A stretch of 64,000 nt of DNA from Merluccius polli. Its lineage: Eukaryota; Chordata; Actinopteri; Gadiformes; Merlucciidae. Every line of letters starts with the position of its first letter. The first letter of the stretch is position 1. The notes below the pieces were generated by a model that did not search any database, was not told the DNA's origin, and worked only from the letters and a program-made list of their open reading frames with translations. Positions 12,733-25,094 of the stretch are shown one piece after another. The stretch is from contig JAOPHQ010001992.1 of NCBI GenBank assembly GCA_030340625.1, forward strand, positions 62,001 to 126,000, read 5' to 3'. The position numbers were made by a program, and so were the translations under genes.

Positions 12733-13337
12733 CCTGGCTGTTGAAGAAGACGTAGATGATGGGGTTGACCACGGTGCTGAACTTGGCCAGCACGGCGGGC
12801 ACGGTGCTGGCCAGCGGGGTGACCAGGCCCGAGGTCCCGAAGGTGGCCATCAGGGCCATGATGCCGTAGGGCATCCAGCACAGCAGGTAGCAGGACACCA
12901 TGGACAGCACCATCAGCAGGATGCGCCGCTCCCTTCGCTGGGCCGCCAGCAGGTTGATCGTCCCCACCTGGAGAACACCAAGAACCAAGACGTTTTACTG
13001 GTGATTGATGTGGTGCTCTCACATGCACATGTAGGCATACATAATCAAAGCATACAAACGATGTGTGTACATAGCGAATGTACATTTCGATTGTGTGTGG
13101 AGTGTATTTAATTATCGTTATTGTTATCTGACATATATTGACTCTGTCGCATCCTGAACGCTCGTGGCGCAAAATAAATATCCCGCTCCTGTCTGATTCA
13201 TTACAGCGTCGCTACAGAAATATTTTTTAAAAATCGTTCAATAAACTATTATTTAAGTGGATGTATTCTTTGTTTTACATTTACACTACTACATATAGAA
13301 TACATATATAATTGTACCTCTTTTTTGCTCTGTACTT

Positions 13338-13445
13338 GCAGCTTGTCCATCTGTGGCTGTGTGTGTGTGTGTGTAGAGAGAGAGCTTGGGTGGGAGGCGA
13401 GCCATGTCTTGCAGGCCTGTTACTGTAATGAACAAGTTGGGTCTG
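13338..13445 (+). repeat. Dispersed repeat, near-identical to 31794-31917
   Basis: Both copies start GCAGCTTGTCCATCTGTGGC, pass through a GT microsatellite, and continue GAGCTTGGGTGGGAGGCGAG to GGGTCTG. They differ mainly in microsatellite length. This copy lies between opsin exons 2 and 3. The repeat family is not recognised. Confidence 0.85.
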
Positions 13446-13639
13446 TTGACGCTCACACTTCCTATACAACATGCTGCACCGACACAGATGTCAGTACAGG
13501 GTTTAATGAGCATCTAGCGGCAAAAAAAGAGTCTTCCGGAAGTCTGACACGTCGGCCCGGGTGGAGCGGCGCACGGCGCTGTAGCGCTCATAGGATAGCA
13601 TGGACAGAGACACCAGCGCCACGATGCCTGAACAAGAGA

Positions 13640-13656
13640 GACAGAGAGGGCGGGAA

Positions 13657-13695
<39 letters not shown>

Positions 13696-13777
13696 GATGG
13701 TGAGAGAGGGGGGGAGGGAGAGACAGACAGAGATGGGGAGAGTGGGTGGGAGGGGGGAGAGAGACACAGAGAGAGGT

Positions 13778-13821
<44 letters not shown>

Positions 13822-13907
13822 GAGAGGGGGGGGGGGGAGAGACTGCCATAATTCCATTGCACTACAATGTATGAACTATCTGTTAAAATTGTGTGTGTGT
13901 GTGTGTG

Positions 13908-13945
<38 letters not shown>
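13640..13945. repeat. Simple-repeat cluster (GACA, GGGA, poly-G, GT)
   Basis: A GACA tract at about 13662-13694, GA-rich sequence, a poly-G run of roughly 60 bases with few interruptions at about 13779-13820, and GT tracts at 13890-13940. These lie inside the opsin pseudogene and could disturb assembly. Confidence 0.9.
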
Positions 13946-13946
<1 letters not shown>

Positions 13947-14710
13947 AATGTTATATTCCAATACACTAATATAAACATATTTTAGTTTTTCTCTAGTCTG
14001 GTACTAGTCAATACATATTTAATGATTGTAGGCTAGTTGTGAAGTATTCTGCTCAAAACTAAAAACGAATTACTAACAACTGCTAATAGCCTATTTTTAA
14101 CATCACAATTCAGATCAATGTGTCTGGAAAGTAAACAACAGTTTTTTGGGTACACATTTCAATTGTTCAATGATTAAGACATGGACTTTGAATGTAAATA
14201 AAGTGCATAAAAACAATTCCTGTGGCGGATCCCCCCCCCCCCACACACACACACACAGATAGCCTATTACATAGGATGGATATTAAAAACTCAACATGAT
14301 GCTTTAGTCACTCCCAACCGCTTCACTGTATGGAGGAATACAAAAAAAACAAAAAACAGTAGGCTACCAAAAACAAAAACAATAAAGGCTTGACATTACA
14401 AAAACAACGTCCAACACTAAAACTAAAACAAACAGTTAGTTTACACCCAACAACACTAATGAACGCATCCTTACCGAAGAGGGAAGGGTTGCAGGGATGC
14501 AGACCAGGCGGTGGCTGATGCTGATGCTGATGTTGAGCAGGACCAGGTTGATGGGCGTCCAATACCGCCAGCACCAGGACGTTGTGGAGGACGCGGAGAG
14601 CCAGGATGGATCCGAGGAGTCACACCGCGACGACGACCGCGCGCCCGGTCCGGCTCAGTCCGCCCGGGACCTGGTGCGAAGTGGTGGTGGTGGTGCTGTA
14701 CGGTGCTCAT

Positions 14711-15789
14711 GTCCCAGCCTGCAGCCCCATGGAGGCCACGCCTCCTGCCCAGAGACATCCGGGCGAAACATCCGGTTAGAATCAGAACTCAGAAGCCCCC
14801 AGGCAGCGCATCGGGACGGATGCAAAGCGAGGGGGCTCTCCACGCTCCGTGACTTTTACAATACCCCTCCATTGTTACATAGATTAGATATAACTAAAGC
14901 TAAACAAATAAAGTGAGTTAAAGCGTTCCTGTGTCGGCGGCCTTCTTCCTCGGAACACAACCCCACGGTGACCATCCGACGTGATTCGAGGCGGAGAGGC
15001 TTTATTTTGGGACTTTGGAACTTTGGCCGCACTGCAGCGTACGACTCATCAGCTCTGCCACAAGGCGCCTAAAAAGTAGGTAAGCAGTGCCTATTGCTCA
15101 GGCTAAAACTGCACATAGATAGATATAGGATTATTAGGTGACAGAGCTGCTAGCGTACGTTGTTGTAAAGCTTTGGTTCTCCGGTCCATAGTCGTTACAG
15201 TTAAGCCGAAGCAAAATGAACAGGCGCTTAACTCTTTTGGAATTAGTTAAATGATATTATGTCGTCATTTTACGGCAATTAAGAAGTAACAAATGGCCAG
15301 TAATGTATAAGTGTCCGGGTTTGAGGCCCGTTTAGTAGTAAAATCGGTTCGAGGCCGGATTAGTTTTAATAGCCGGGTTTGAGGCCCAATATAGTTTTAA
15401 AAAATAATAATAAAAAATAAAATAAAAAGACAAAAAAGAGGCGGGTTTGAGGCCCGATTAATGTTTTAAAATCGGTTTGAGGCCCTTAAATTGTTTTATC
15501 TTGTTTAATTGGTCAAAGGTTGTGACCTAATATGATAACGTGGTGAACTCGGAGGTTCGAGTGGTTACAGAACGCTACTAACATTGCTACTAACATTGCA
15601 TGCACAAAGAACTACGCTAACTTGCATGAAACACAATTACCCACATTCGTGTACCTAACCCTGCATGTGCTAATGCTTGCTAACTCTGCTAAAGTGCATC
15701 TTAGTTATATCGGCAGAATGTGTATGTAACTGACGATAGCCCACCACGTGGGTTATCTCATATGGGCCTTTTGTTCCTCATAGAGGGAT
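14711..15789. other. Intergenic stretch between the opsin relic and a minisatellite
   Basis: No gene seen. Around 15310-15490 a short phrase GGGTTTGAGGCCCG recurs several times with drift. Confidence 0.5.
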
Positions 15790-16435
15790 GGTAGCATTCC
15801 TGTGCTATTAGCCGCAGGCTAGCACGCGGGGGATAGGCTAGGTGTATGTGACTGAAGATAGCCCACCACGGGGGGATAGGCTAGGTGTATGTGACTGAAG
15901 ATAGCCCACCACGGGGGGATAGGCTAGGTGTAGGTGTGTGACTGAAGATAGGCCACCACGGGGGGATAGGCTAGGTGTAGGTGTGTGACTGAAGATAGCC
16001 CACCACGGGGGGATAGGCTAGGTGTATGTGACTGAAGATAGCCCACCACGGGGGGATAGGCTAGGTGTAGGTATGTGACTGAAGATAGCCCACCACGGGG
16101 GATAGGCTAGGTGTATGTGACTGAAGATAGCCCACCACGGGGGGATAGGCTAGGTGTAGGTATGTGACTGAAGATAGCCCACCACGGGGGGCTAGGCTAG
16201 GTGTAGGTATGTGACTGAAGATAGCCCACCACGGGGGGCTAGGCTAGGTGTAGGTATGTGACTGAAGATAGCCCACCACGGGGGGCTAGGCTAGGTGTAG
16301 GTATGTGACTGAAGATAGCCCACCACGGGGGGGATAGGCTAGGTGTAGGTATGTGACTGAAGATAGCCCACCACGGGGGGGTAGGCTAGGTGTAGGTGTG
16401 TGACTGAAGATAGCCCACCACGGGGGGCTGTTTAT
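15790..16435. repeat. Minisatellite with 41- and 47-bp unit variants
   Basis: About fourteen copies of a unit containing GACTGAAGATAGCCCACCAC are present. Two length classes differ by the insertion AGGTGT or AGGTAT. The array is flanked on both sides by related GGATGGTAGCATTCCTGTGC sequence (near 15785 and 16450), so it sits inside a duplicated segment. Confidence 0.93.
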
Positions 16436-17316
16436 GGTCTTTGTTCTCCAGGGGGGGATGGTAGCATTCCTGTGCTGTTAGCCATACGGTCCCACGTGGA
16501 GGCTAAAGGCTATGCTAGGTCTAGGGAGAGACAGTAAACTCATCCATCTAACCTATAGACATATACCTAACAGTGGAAGTGGAGTTGGAGCACTTGCACA
16601 TACGGGCATACACATAGTTGGACATATACACTATATTACCTAGGAAGATATAAAGTGTGCACACTTAGGAGTAGTTCTATGCTATAGTAACACCACAGGG
16701 AGCATAGATAAGATTACAAATCCCTGTAAGCCATTTTGGGAGTTTACTTGGTAAACCCCCACTGGCCAAGACCCCCCACCCAGACTACCCAGACTTTCCC
16801 CCCCCCCTCCCCCGACGACTGACCATGAAGAAGGGGACAAAGGGACATGGCGTTGACCAGTCTATCATTTACTTCGCGAGACGCCATTACATTGCGCTAG
16901 TGTGCTAAGTGTGAATGAAGTTGTGCGCTCCTAGAATGCAAGGGGAGAAGGCAGAATGAAGGCAATACAATAATTCGGTTTAATGTTATTATCTAGACAT
17001 TTAAATTCATAAATAACTATGTTAACAGATGTCATTACTGCGATAAAAAGTGTTGTGTAAAAACTGATTATTCATAAGCATCAACTTGTCAGTAATATGA
17101 AGGTGTTCAAATTGACATTAACTCTTTGTTTTATTCTTTCCTTTAACCTTAAGAGAAGGAGGGGACCTCCATGCCCCTTCCAAAGAAAGATCATGAACAT
17201 CTCTTTTTGTTTTTATTAATGATAAGAAATCATAAGGTTAATGTGGTGCCCATTGTTTTGTTTTTATGTACGATGTTTTGTTTTTGCTCAATGATGCTGA
17301 CCGTTGCTAAGGCTTA

Positions 17317-18304
17317 CTGTGCGTTCACACCAAAAGCGCACAAAGAGGAAAATGATCCCGGAAGTCATTCATTGTGTATTGGGCGCCAGGCGGACAAAGA
17401 GGGAAAAGAGGAATAGGCGGACTCGGGTGGACTAGGCGACTTAGGAGGATAAAAAAAGTTAAAAATCCTCCAACTTTATGTAAATGAGCTATGACGCGAC
17501 TAGGAGGGAAAGGTGGAAAATCCATGATAGCCAATGGGGATATCTCGTTCTGCCGTCGTCCCTCGGTCAGATCTGTCCCAGAAAACAACCTGCGTAACTT
17601 AGTTCCTACCAAACATTCGTTCCAAGGTGTCGCTGGAAACGCCGATTGCTGCCGTAGCAGAACACCTCTATGATGTCCTCTATGATTTGACAACATTACA
17701 TTTGGCAAAATCGGTGTTTATTTGGGATGATCATTTCCGTAAATATGATGTGTCTATTAACAGAAATGAATGGACGACGCGGAGGCGTGAACCGTCCGAC
17801 GCGAAGCGGAGGGTTGCTTCCGCGAAGTACCATGGTCACTTACGAAAGAATGAAATATGTAATCAATTAATAATACTTTAATGTGTTTTAGAGTTGAAAT
17901 CGTGAGTTTTTTTTTATTTTTACAAGTCGAGCGGACTATTTAATATCTCCCGTATGCAGGCGTTGCCAAGCAACGTGGCCATAGCGTCTTCATAGCGTCA
18001 ACGTCTTTCCTAAGTGTAAATTAAAGATGGTGTAAATAAACACTTTTTAACCCTCCAGCCAATCGGAGTAATTCTGTTTTTAATGACTTTATCAAGTAAC
18101 TTTCCGTGATCAACGATGTCGGTAAATGGGCTGTGCTACAGCAGTAGTTGCGTGGTGGTGTTTAGCGCGTGCGGCGCGCTGGCCCTTTAAATTAAAAAAA
18201 AAGCAAGAACGAACATTCTGAAGGGGGGCAAAAGCGACAAAAGCGACTTAGGTGGAGTGGACAAGGTGGATTCCTCTTTGTGCGCTTTCGGTGTGAACGC
18301 ACAG
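17317..18304. mobile_element. Non-autonomous PIF/Harbinger-like element, 988 bp
   Basis: The left end CTGTGCGTTCACACC and the following bases to GAGGAA are mirrored at the right end (GGTGTGAACGCACAG) with one mismatch over about 34 bp. Both sides carry TTA, the 3-bp target duplication typical of PIF/Harbinger. No transposase frame remains inside. Confidence 0.85.
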
Positions 18305-18897
18305 TTAGATGGGCCGGAGTGTTTTCACCTGGGACACACACACATGTGCCATTTGATTATTAGAGGTGACTTGGACGATGACAATGAGGAAATTGAGGTT
18401 GGTTTATTTGAGGTATACCCATTTTGAGTAAGCAAAACTATTCAATGAATGATCACGTTTGTTTTGATATAACTTTCACATATGGTTTGAACTACTTAGA
18501 TTAGTAACGATATAAGATCATTAAGATCATTTAGGATTTGGACACGCCTGATCTATAATTCCATAATAGAAACGACTGTCTACATATTGTTTGTTGTATT
18601 GTGTTAGATGTTTTTCTGCAAAGATACTGGTTGGTTCTGGTCTCTCTTCCCCTCAGGACAATGGAGGGGGGTCCATTAGGGAGAGGACAGTTGATCTGGG
18701 GTTCCTGCCCTAAATGGACTCAGAGACTCATATCAGGACATTGAAATGGACAACATACACAAAATGAACAGCAGGAACATTGCTTCCTGTTACCAGTGGT
18801 TGATAAGTTTCATATTAGGAGGCAACATGGCTGACAGTCTTATCTGAATGTGATGTGTTTTTACGCTCTATATTTTCTATTTTCTTTTTGATTCCTT

Positions 18898-20307
18898 TAG
18901 GGCTGGACCCGAATATTCGACTATTCGGATATTCGTTCGTTGGGTAGGTATTCGGTTTTCAATTTTGGGATTCGGATATTCGTTTTTTTTTTTTTTTCCT
19001 TTTTTTTTTTTTTTTTTTTCTAAATGTAGGCTATCACTAAAGGCGAACCGCAAAATACATTTTGTCAGCACATTCTTGTACTATATTTATACTTGACTGT
19101 TAAGATGTGGAAATATATACCATCTCAGCTTGGGCGCGTGACATCACTCACAGCAGTGAACGTCAGGCTTCAGTTTGTAGCGTTTGTAGCGCACCGCGGA
19201 CCTACGACCGTATTATGACAGTCCTGGACTGGCCCAATAATCTGGACCGGCCCAAAAATAATAATACACAAAATAAAAAAATACAAAATAATCGGCCTGA
19301 AATCGTCCGGCCGAACCTCCCTATGGCAGCCCGTCCCCTAGCCGAACAATGCGCTCTTAAAGGTTTGGAGATTCAACAAGACTAAGTCTGTATTCCAATT
19401 ACAATAAGTAGCCTACTTATCGGCCAACAATAATCAAACAAGGCAGTAAAAGTGGGCATTAAACTGTATAACTGTTTTGAAAAAAGGGGGAAAAGGCCGA
19501 CATATGCCCATACAATATGCAGCCGGCGCTCGGAAAAGGCTCGCGACAAAAAGATGAGCCACACATTTAGAAACAATTGCATGAACTATCTAAAAGCAAT
19601 ACCTTAGTCAGAAAACATATGAGGCTGAACGTTTTGCTAAAATGTCAGTTATGGAAGTATTTAAAATGTTGGAGCGGCTGGCTTGACCACGCGAAACCGA
19701 GAGACGGCTGTCTTGACCGCAGTACGCGATTGGTCATTAATCAATAATCGTATTTAACCGTATAACTGCACACAACTTTATTTAACAGCAAGCAAATGGA
19801 AAACACGTGTTGGTATTTTGGTGTCCGGTGCGTGTGGACGTGCAGCTCCTCCTGCGGAGCGGTTCATGTTAATAGCGGAGTCCGGGAGGGTTCACCTTCA
19901 CAGCGTAGTTACGAGGGATGTGCGACTATCGTCTTAAAAATACTAAAGTGTTTTTTAAAGTTATAAAGATATTAGATATTCAACCGATATTCATGCTCCG
20001 AATTACAGCGATCAGACACGGGGAACTAAAGCCGCGATCACCGCACCGCTTCAAGACTCGCATATGCAACACAACGTCAATATAAATTGATCGACACATT
20101 TCTTAACGATCAATGATCGATCATCGATTAATTATGCCCATCCCTAATAAGGAGTAATGTGGGAACATCTGGGGCTACGGCAATTGGCATAAAAAACTTT
20201 TTTTTTTTTTTTTTTTGCCCCCCCCCCCCCCCCCGAATATTCGAATATTCGCTGTCGATTACTACCGAAGCTCCGGAGCCCAAAATATGGTATTCGGGAC
20301 AGCCCTA
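18898..20307. mobile_element. Non-autonomous hAT element, 1,410 bp, with 8-bp target duplication
   Basis: It starts TAGGGCTGGACCCGAATATT and ends with the complement of TAGGGCTGTCCCGAATACC. GATTCCTT flanks it at 18890-18897 and 20308-20315, an exact 8-bp duplication as hAT elements make. CGAATATTCGAATATTCG motifs recur at both ends, and poly-T and poly-C runs occur inside. No transposase is seen. Confidence 0.9.
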
Positions 20308-20989
20308 GATTCCTTTAATGATTGACTATTCACAAGTGATTAGTGTTGAAAGATGTTAACACTCTGTAATGATGATTTGTTGTGCATTGACAGTGATTGG
20401 ATTGCAGAGAAGTGCTTCATCCTGATGGGGTGAGATCTTCTCTAGATTAGGAAACCGTCATGATACTCTTTTTTTTCATCTCCTAGAGGTGGTTTTCGAC
20501 TGGATGATGGTAACCCGACCTGGATAGACCTCTCTTCAGCTGCTGAAAGGGTAACTGGGAAGAGCTCTTCCGGTGGGGTGAGACTAGCTCATGAATTTGG
20601 CCTTATTAGAACAATTAAATAAGTCTACCTAGTCTAAAAGTAAATTAAAATAATGTGGGCATAAGATTTAAAGGTAACGCTAGAAGACTAAAATAGTTGT
20701 GCCAAAAAGCTTGATGAACTAGGACCTAGAATCCCTGTCATATACATATATTTTATGATATCATCAATATATAAAGGCCAATACAAGCAGGAAGAATGAA
20801 TGCAACATGCTTAACTTTGTGTTAATTTTGCGTGACTTTTTCAAAGTCACGAGGGGGGAATAAGTAGTGTATTTTATTTTCAAGGAGGGAAATATTTTTG
20901 CATTTTATTTACAAGGGGGGAATATTTGTGCATTTAGGTTTTTTGTTTTTTTTCGTTTTATTTGTATAAGTGTTGAATTTGCATAAGTC

Positions 20990-21460
20990 AGACATATGTT
21001 CTTTAAACATTTGCAAGGACCTGGTTAAAGTAAGCATTGGGAAATACTTCAGCAATCTGTTGGGAAAGGATCTAATGCACAAGCTAGTTTATTGATATAG
21101 TAAATTGGGAATTACTACGCCAATGCCTAATGCTGTTATGCTGTGTTTAATACCTTAACTTGTTAGCTTTTTCCACCGCCGTGTCAAAACTACAGCACCA
21201 ACACCGGGTGGTGCAGCAGTTACCCATCAAACAGCGGTTAAGTTACATTCACTGGGAATGGTGGAAAGAGTGAACGGGACATTCAAGAAACTGACATTTC
21301 CGAGAAACAGAGTGCAGAGCCAAAGGATGGACCACCAACCAGGGTGGAGAAAGGTGACCAGGTGTACCCGAGAGTGTGCAGGGGACAGTGGAGCGCCCCG
21401 GCTGTGGTACCTGATATCCTGGAGTTCGGCACCTGTGTCTAGAAGGACATGGCACCTGTT
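20990..21460 (+). mobile_element. Endogenous retrovirus-like pol remnant
   Basis: The stretch at about 21010-21150 is a diverged copy of that at 27065-27190 and reads like a retroviral protease end (NLLGKDLM). From 21258 the plus strand reads MVERVNGTFK, the conserved C-terminal part of a retroviral integrase core, followed in another frame by a GDQVY-type motif. Frames are broken and most of pol is missing. LTRs were not identified, and only the type of element is inferred. Confidence 0.55.
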
Positions 21461-22147
21461 TTACTTGAATGTTGAATTATTAAACACACAGTATGGGTTA
21501 CGGTTGTCATTACAAGGCAGTTTAAATTCGGATGTGTTATGCTGTTGTCCCAGGATTGCTTTAATAATGAGATGGATGAATATTTTTGATGCTACTGGCA
21601 TATGTTCTGACTACTGGTGATGAGTGGATCCGTGGGGAAGGCACACATGGGTACGTGTTAGTAACCTTGGCGTGTGGGCCTTGCCTATGGATCACAAGAT
21701 GGGCATTAAATTTGTGAACTGTCCGACCTGAGGTTGGCTACGGATACGGGGGATAACACTGTGATGTTTGAGAAACCTGCGTGCATGGAAACCACCTGAG
21801 CCATTGCATGCATGTCCACAGGGCGTTTTTTAGTTCTATATAGGTTTACTGTTCCTTATACCTGGAGGTATTCGATTTTGGTCATGCATGCATATAACTA
21901 TTAGAAGGGATTTCTTATGATGAAACTACTATGCATTTAGTACTATGCCTTTGTGTCCTCAAGATACTGTGATGATGGTATGACATTGATTGTATGATGT
22001 GATGATAATTTGTCTACTGTTTGTTGGCTACTGCCCATGTATTCTTTGAGACACACCAAGGTGAATGCCATCCACTTTAGAGATGCGACAGGTTTGCCTC
22101 CTGTATAGAGGGGGGTTTTCCCGAACTACGTCGGTTGGTGATGTTGA

Positions 22148-22169
22148 CCCACGGTAAGCAAACCGTGGG
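22148..22169. other. Short hairpin next to the palindromic satellite
   Basis: CCCACGGT and ACCGTGGG form a perfect 8-bp stem around a 6-base loop, just before the array. Confidence 0.6.
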
Positions 22170-23395
22170 GTTTTACGCGTAAGTTACGCAATTCCCTTTT
22201 TACGTAAATTGCGTAACTTACGCAATTCACGTAAATAACTTACGTAATTTGCTTAAGTTACGTAAATTGCGTAACTTACGCAATTCACGTAAATAACTTA
22301 CACAATTTGCGTAAGCTAATTGCGTAACTTACGCAAATTACGTAAGTTATTTACGTGAATTGCGTAAGTTACGCAATTTACGTAACTTACGCAAATTGCG
22401 CAAGTTACGCAATTTACGTGACTTACGCAATAAGTTACGCAATTTACGTAAATAACTTACGTAAGTTATGTAAATTGCGTAACTTATTGCGTAAGTTACG
22501 TAAAAACTTGCGCAAATTACGTAAGTTATTTACGTAAGTTACGCAATTCACGTAGATAACTTACGCAATTTGCGTAAGTTACGTAAATTGCGTAAGTTAT
22601 CTACGTGAATTGCGTAACTTACGCAATTTGCGTAATTTACGCAATAACTTACGCAATTCACGTAAATAACTTACGTAAATTGCGTAAGTAATTTACGTGT
22701 ATTGCGTAAGTTACACAAATTACGTAAGTTATTTACGTGAATTGCGTAAGTTACGCAATTTACGTAAATTGCGTAACTTACGCAAATTGCGTAAGTTATT
22801 GCGTAAGTTACGTAAATTGCGTAAGTTGCGTAACTTATTGCGTAAGTTACGTAAATTGCGGAACTTACGCAAATTACGTAAGTTATTTAGTGAATTGCGT
22901 AAGTTACGCAATTTACGTAACTTACGCAAATTGCGTAAGTTATTTACGTGAATTGCGTAAGTTACGCAATTTACGTAGGCTAACTTACGCAAATTGCTTA
23001 AGTTATTTACGTGAATTGCGTAAGTTACGTAAATTGCGTAACTTACGCAAATTACGTAAGTTATTTACGTAAATTGCGTAACTTATTGCGTAAGTTACGT
23101 AAATTGCGTAACTTACGCAATTTACGTAGGCTAAGTTATACGTGAATTGCGTAAGTTACGCAAATTACCTAAATAACTTACGTAAATTGCGTAACTTACG
23201 CAAATTAGGCCATAAGTTATTTACGTAAATTGCGTAAGTTAGTAAATTGCGTAACTTACGCAAATTACGTAAGTTATTTACGTAAGTTACGCAATTTACG
23301 TAAGTTAACTTACGTAATTTAACGTAACTTAACAACGTTAATAACGTTAACAACGGTAACAACGTTAATAATGTTAATAACGTTAACAATATCAA
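22170..23395. repeat. Palindromic-word satellite (TTACGTAA / TTGCGTAA)
   Basis: About 1.2 kb is built almost only from the words TTACGTAA, TTGCGTAA, TTACGCAA and short AT links, in both orientations and without a fixed period. Every part can pair with many others. The last ~70 bases switch to another self-complementary family (AACGTTAATAACGTTAAC). Long open frames rich in Leu-Arg-Asn or Tyr-Val-Asn occur on both strands only because the words lack stops. Confidence 0.95.
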
Positions 23396-25094
23396 AAACC
23401 TTTCTCAATCAATACATTCTCATGAAATATAACATGAAGCCCTGCCAGTGGTGCGGCGTTTGGACCAGAGTGAAAACAAACGAAACGACACATCACTGTA
23501 TACCACCAGTATGTGTGAAAACACTCACTGTGGCTTTTTAAATTAATTGTTATTTATTCATAGATTTATATCTGTTATTTTTCAGTTGTCTGACTATCAA
23601 ACCAGACAATAAAATAAAGTGAAATGTTTTTCTTTTGCTGTATTCATTCATGTTTTACAGAGGATTTAACCTGAACCAGGCTTTGCAACAATAATAATCA
23701 CATCACATTCATGGGGGCATAGTATATACTAACTCCTAGCGTTACTCTGTGTGTGTGTGTGTGTGAATGATAAAGTTATTTTTCAATAGACATATTTTTT
23801 GTTTTTGTGTGAAAAAAGGGTGGGTGGTGGCAGTGGGGCTCATTGGGTGCTCAGCACCCCTAAAGCTCTGACCCTAGAATCGCCCCTGGGTACTAAGCCT
23901 GTAGACCCTTGTTTTTATTGAGTTTCAAATAGCTCCTGTGCATTCAAGCAAAACAAATATTTTCCGCAAATATGCAAACCTTCAAAAATTGCGTCCAGCA
24001 TTCACAGATACACAAAATAGCATTTAATTTCTAGGTCAAATCCAGCCAAAAATATCTACATTGATTGCCTACCAACAATGAACAAAATACAGGAACTGTT
24101 CAGAGAAAAAACCTGAATAGAGCTCTGTCCGTTTGCCTTCCCACCAAATATGCAACATGTATTTTTCTGACGTTTCATTGCGTGTGGAGGAAATTCAGCA
24201 ACTCTTCCCTTCCACAGTCACCACTCTCCACAGCAATCTGCCTCTGTGATGAAGCTGCCAATGCCCGTCTCTCCCTCCTCCTCTTCTTCACCGTCCACAT
24301 CACTGGCCTCTCGACTGGAAGGGTGTCTGTCATCAACTATTTTCAGCTTCCCTGATTTGATGTGAAGCCCCCTAAATCATTTCGAGGAGAGGGGAAGACG
24401 GCCTGTGTTCGTATGTTCATAGCTTCCCACAGAATGAAAAATGCGTTTCCCCTGAGTATTTTACTTCATGTGAATCCCCTTAGCCTATGCAAATGGAGAA
24501 ATGAAAACATATCTCAAATCTTTTTGAGATGATTGTGTTATTGACCATGGGTCATTGTGTGAGATATATTCTGTTTTGGGACGGCACAAATTCCTTCCAT
24601 GTCCATGTCTAACGTCACCTTTCTGCCACACGCAGACTTAGTGGGTGTTGTTCAGATCTCATGGCCGTGGACAGCGAATCAATAGAAAGTTATTGGCTGA
24701 GAAGGTAAAGGTTAGGAAGGGATGAGAGTTAGACCGTTGCTAGAATTAAATCTGTTGTTCAAAGGCCATCCAAACACCTAAAGCGTAAAACCTCTGTCTC
24801 TACAGGAGATTATAACGATGAATTCATTCCTCAAACATGCATTATATATGTACTTGGACTTCTGAAACGATACCTAGATGACAGCATGCTATGTTAATGA
24901 GCTAAACCAGCTTTTCAGGGGGCGATTAACAGAAGTTCGGAGAGACAGAAGGAGAGACAGAAGGAGAGACTAGTATTAAAACATGTACCACAACATTTAT
25001 TGAAAACAACACATTTGGTGATTAGACACCATCACATTATTCTTCATGGGGACCGTGGAGCCATGAAGTCTGCCAGGGGGAGGAAGTCTCCCCT
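23396..25094. other. Intergenic stretch, no gene seen
   Basis: A short GT tract near 23750 is the only feature. I found no exon with support. Confidence 0.5.

Larger units (their letters stand above)
11835..14710 (-). pseudogene. TMT/encephalopsin-type opsin pseudogene
   Basis: This is a four-exon opsin relic. Exon 4 (12032-11835) reads FNACFVAFVKC after a clean acceptor and ends at a stop. Exon 3 (12967-12734, 78 codons) is intact: CYLLCWMPYG in helix 6, VLAKFSTVVNPIIYV in helix 7 with the retinal-binding Lys, acceptor CTCCAG and donor CAG|GTGAGG. Exon 2 begins at 13627 with GIVALVSLSMLSYERYSAV but homology stops after DFRK at about 13533, and the rest of the usual exon is gone. The exon 1 remnant (14710-14475) has LSRTGRAVVVAV followed by an in-frame TGA, then NVLVLAV and WTPINLVLLNIS in a different frame. 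At least two frameshifts, one stop and two truncations make a full-length receptor impossible. The exon layout and the TPINLVLLNIS motif fit the TMT/OPN3 group, but which paralogue is not resolved. An assembly error near the long G run is the main alternative. Confidence 0.85.

Noticed and set aside
12216..13111. A Pro/Ser/His-rich frame of about 260 aa on the plus strand
   Set aside because: It reads the minisatellite and then runs antisense through opsin exon 3.
14497..14916. Plus-strand frames over the opsin exon 1 region
   Set aside because: They are antisense to the opsin remnant and owe their length to high GC content.
22355..23395. Long Leu-Arg-Asn and Tyr-Val-Asn reading frames on both strands
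   Set aside because: They follow directly from the stop-free repeat words and occur in several frames at once.
22170..23395. CRISPR-like or spaced repeat array
   Set aside because: There are no unique spacers of constant size, and the host is a vertebrate.
24065..24355. A 96-aa plus-strand frame
   Set aside because: It has no recognisable family, no splice context and no conservation that I can judge.
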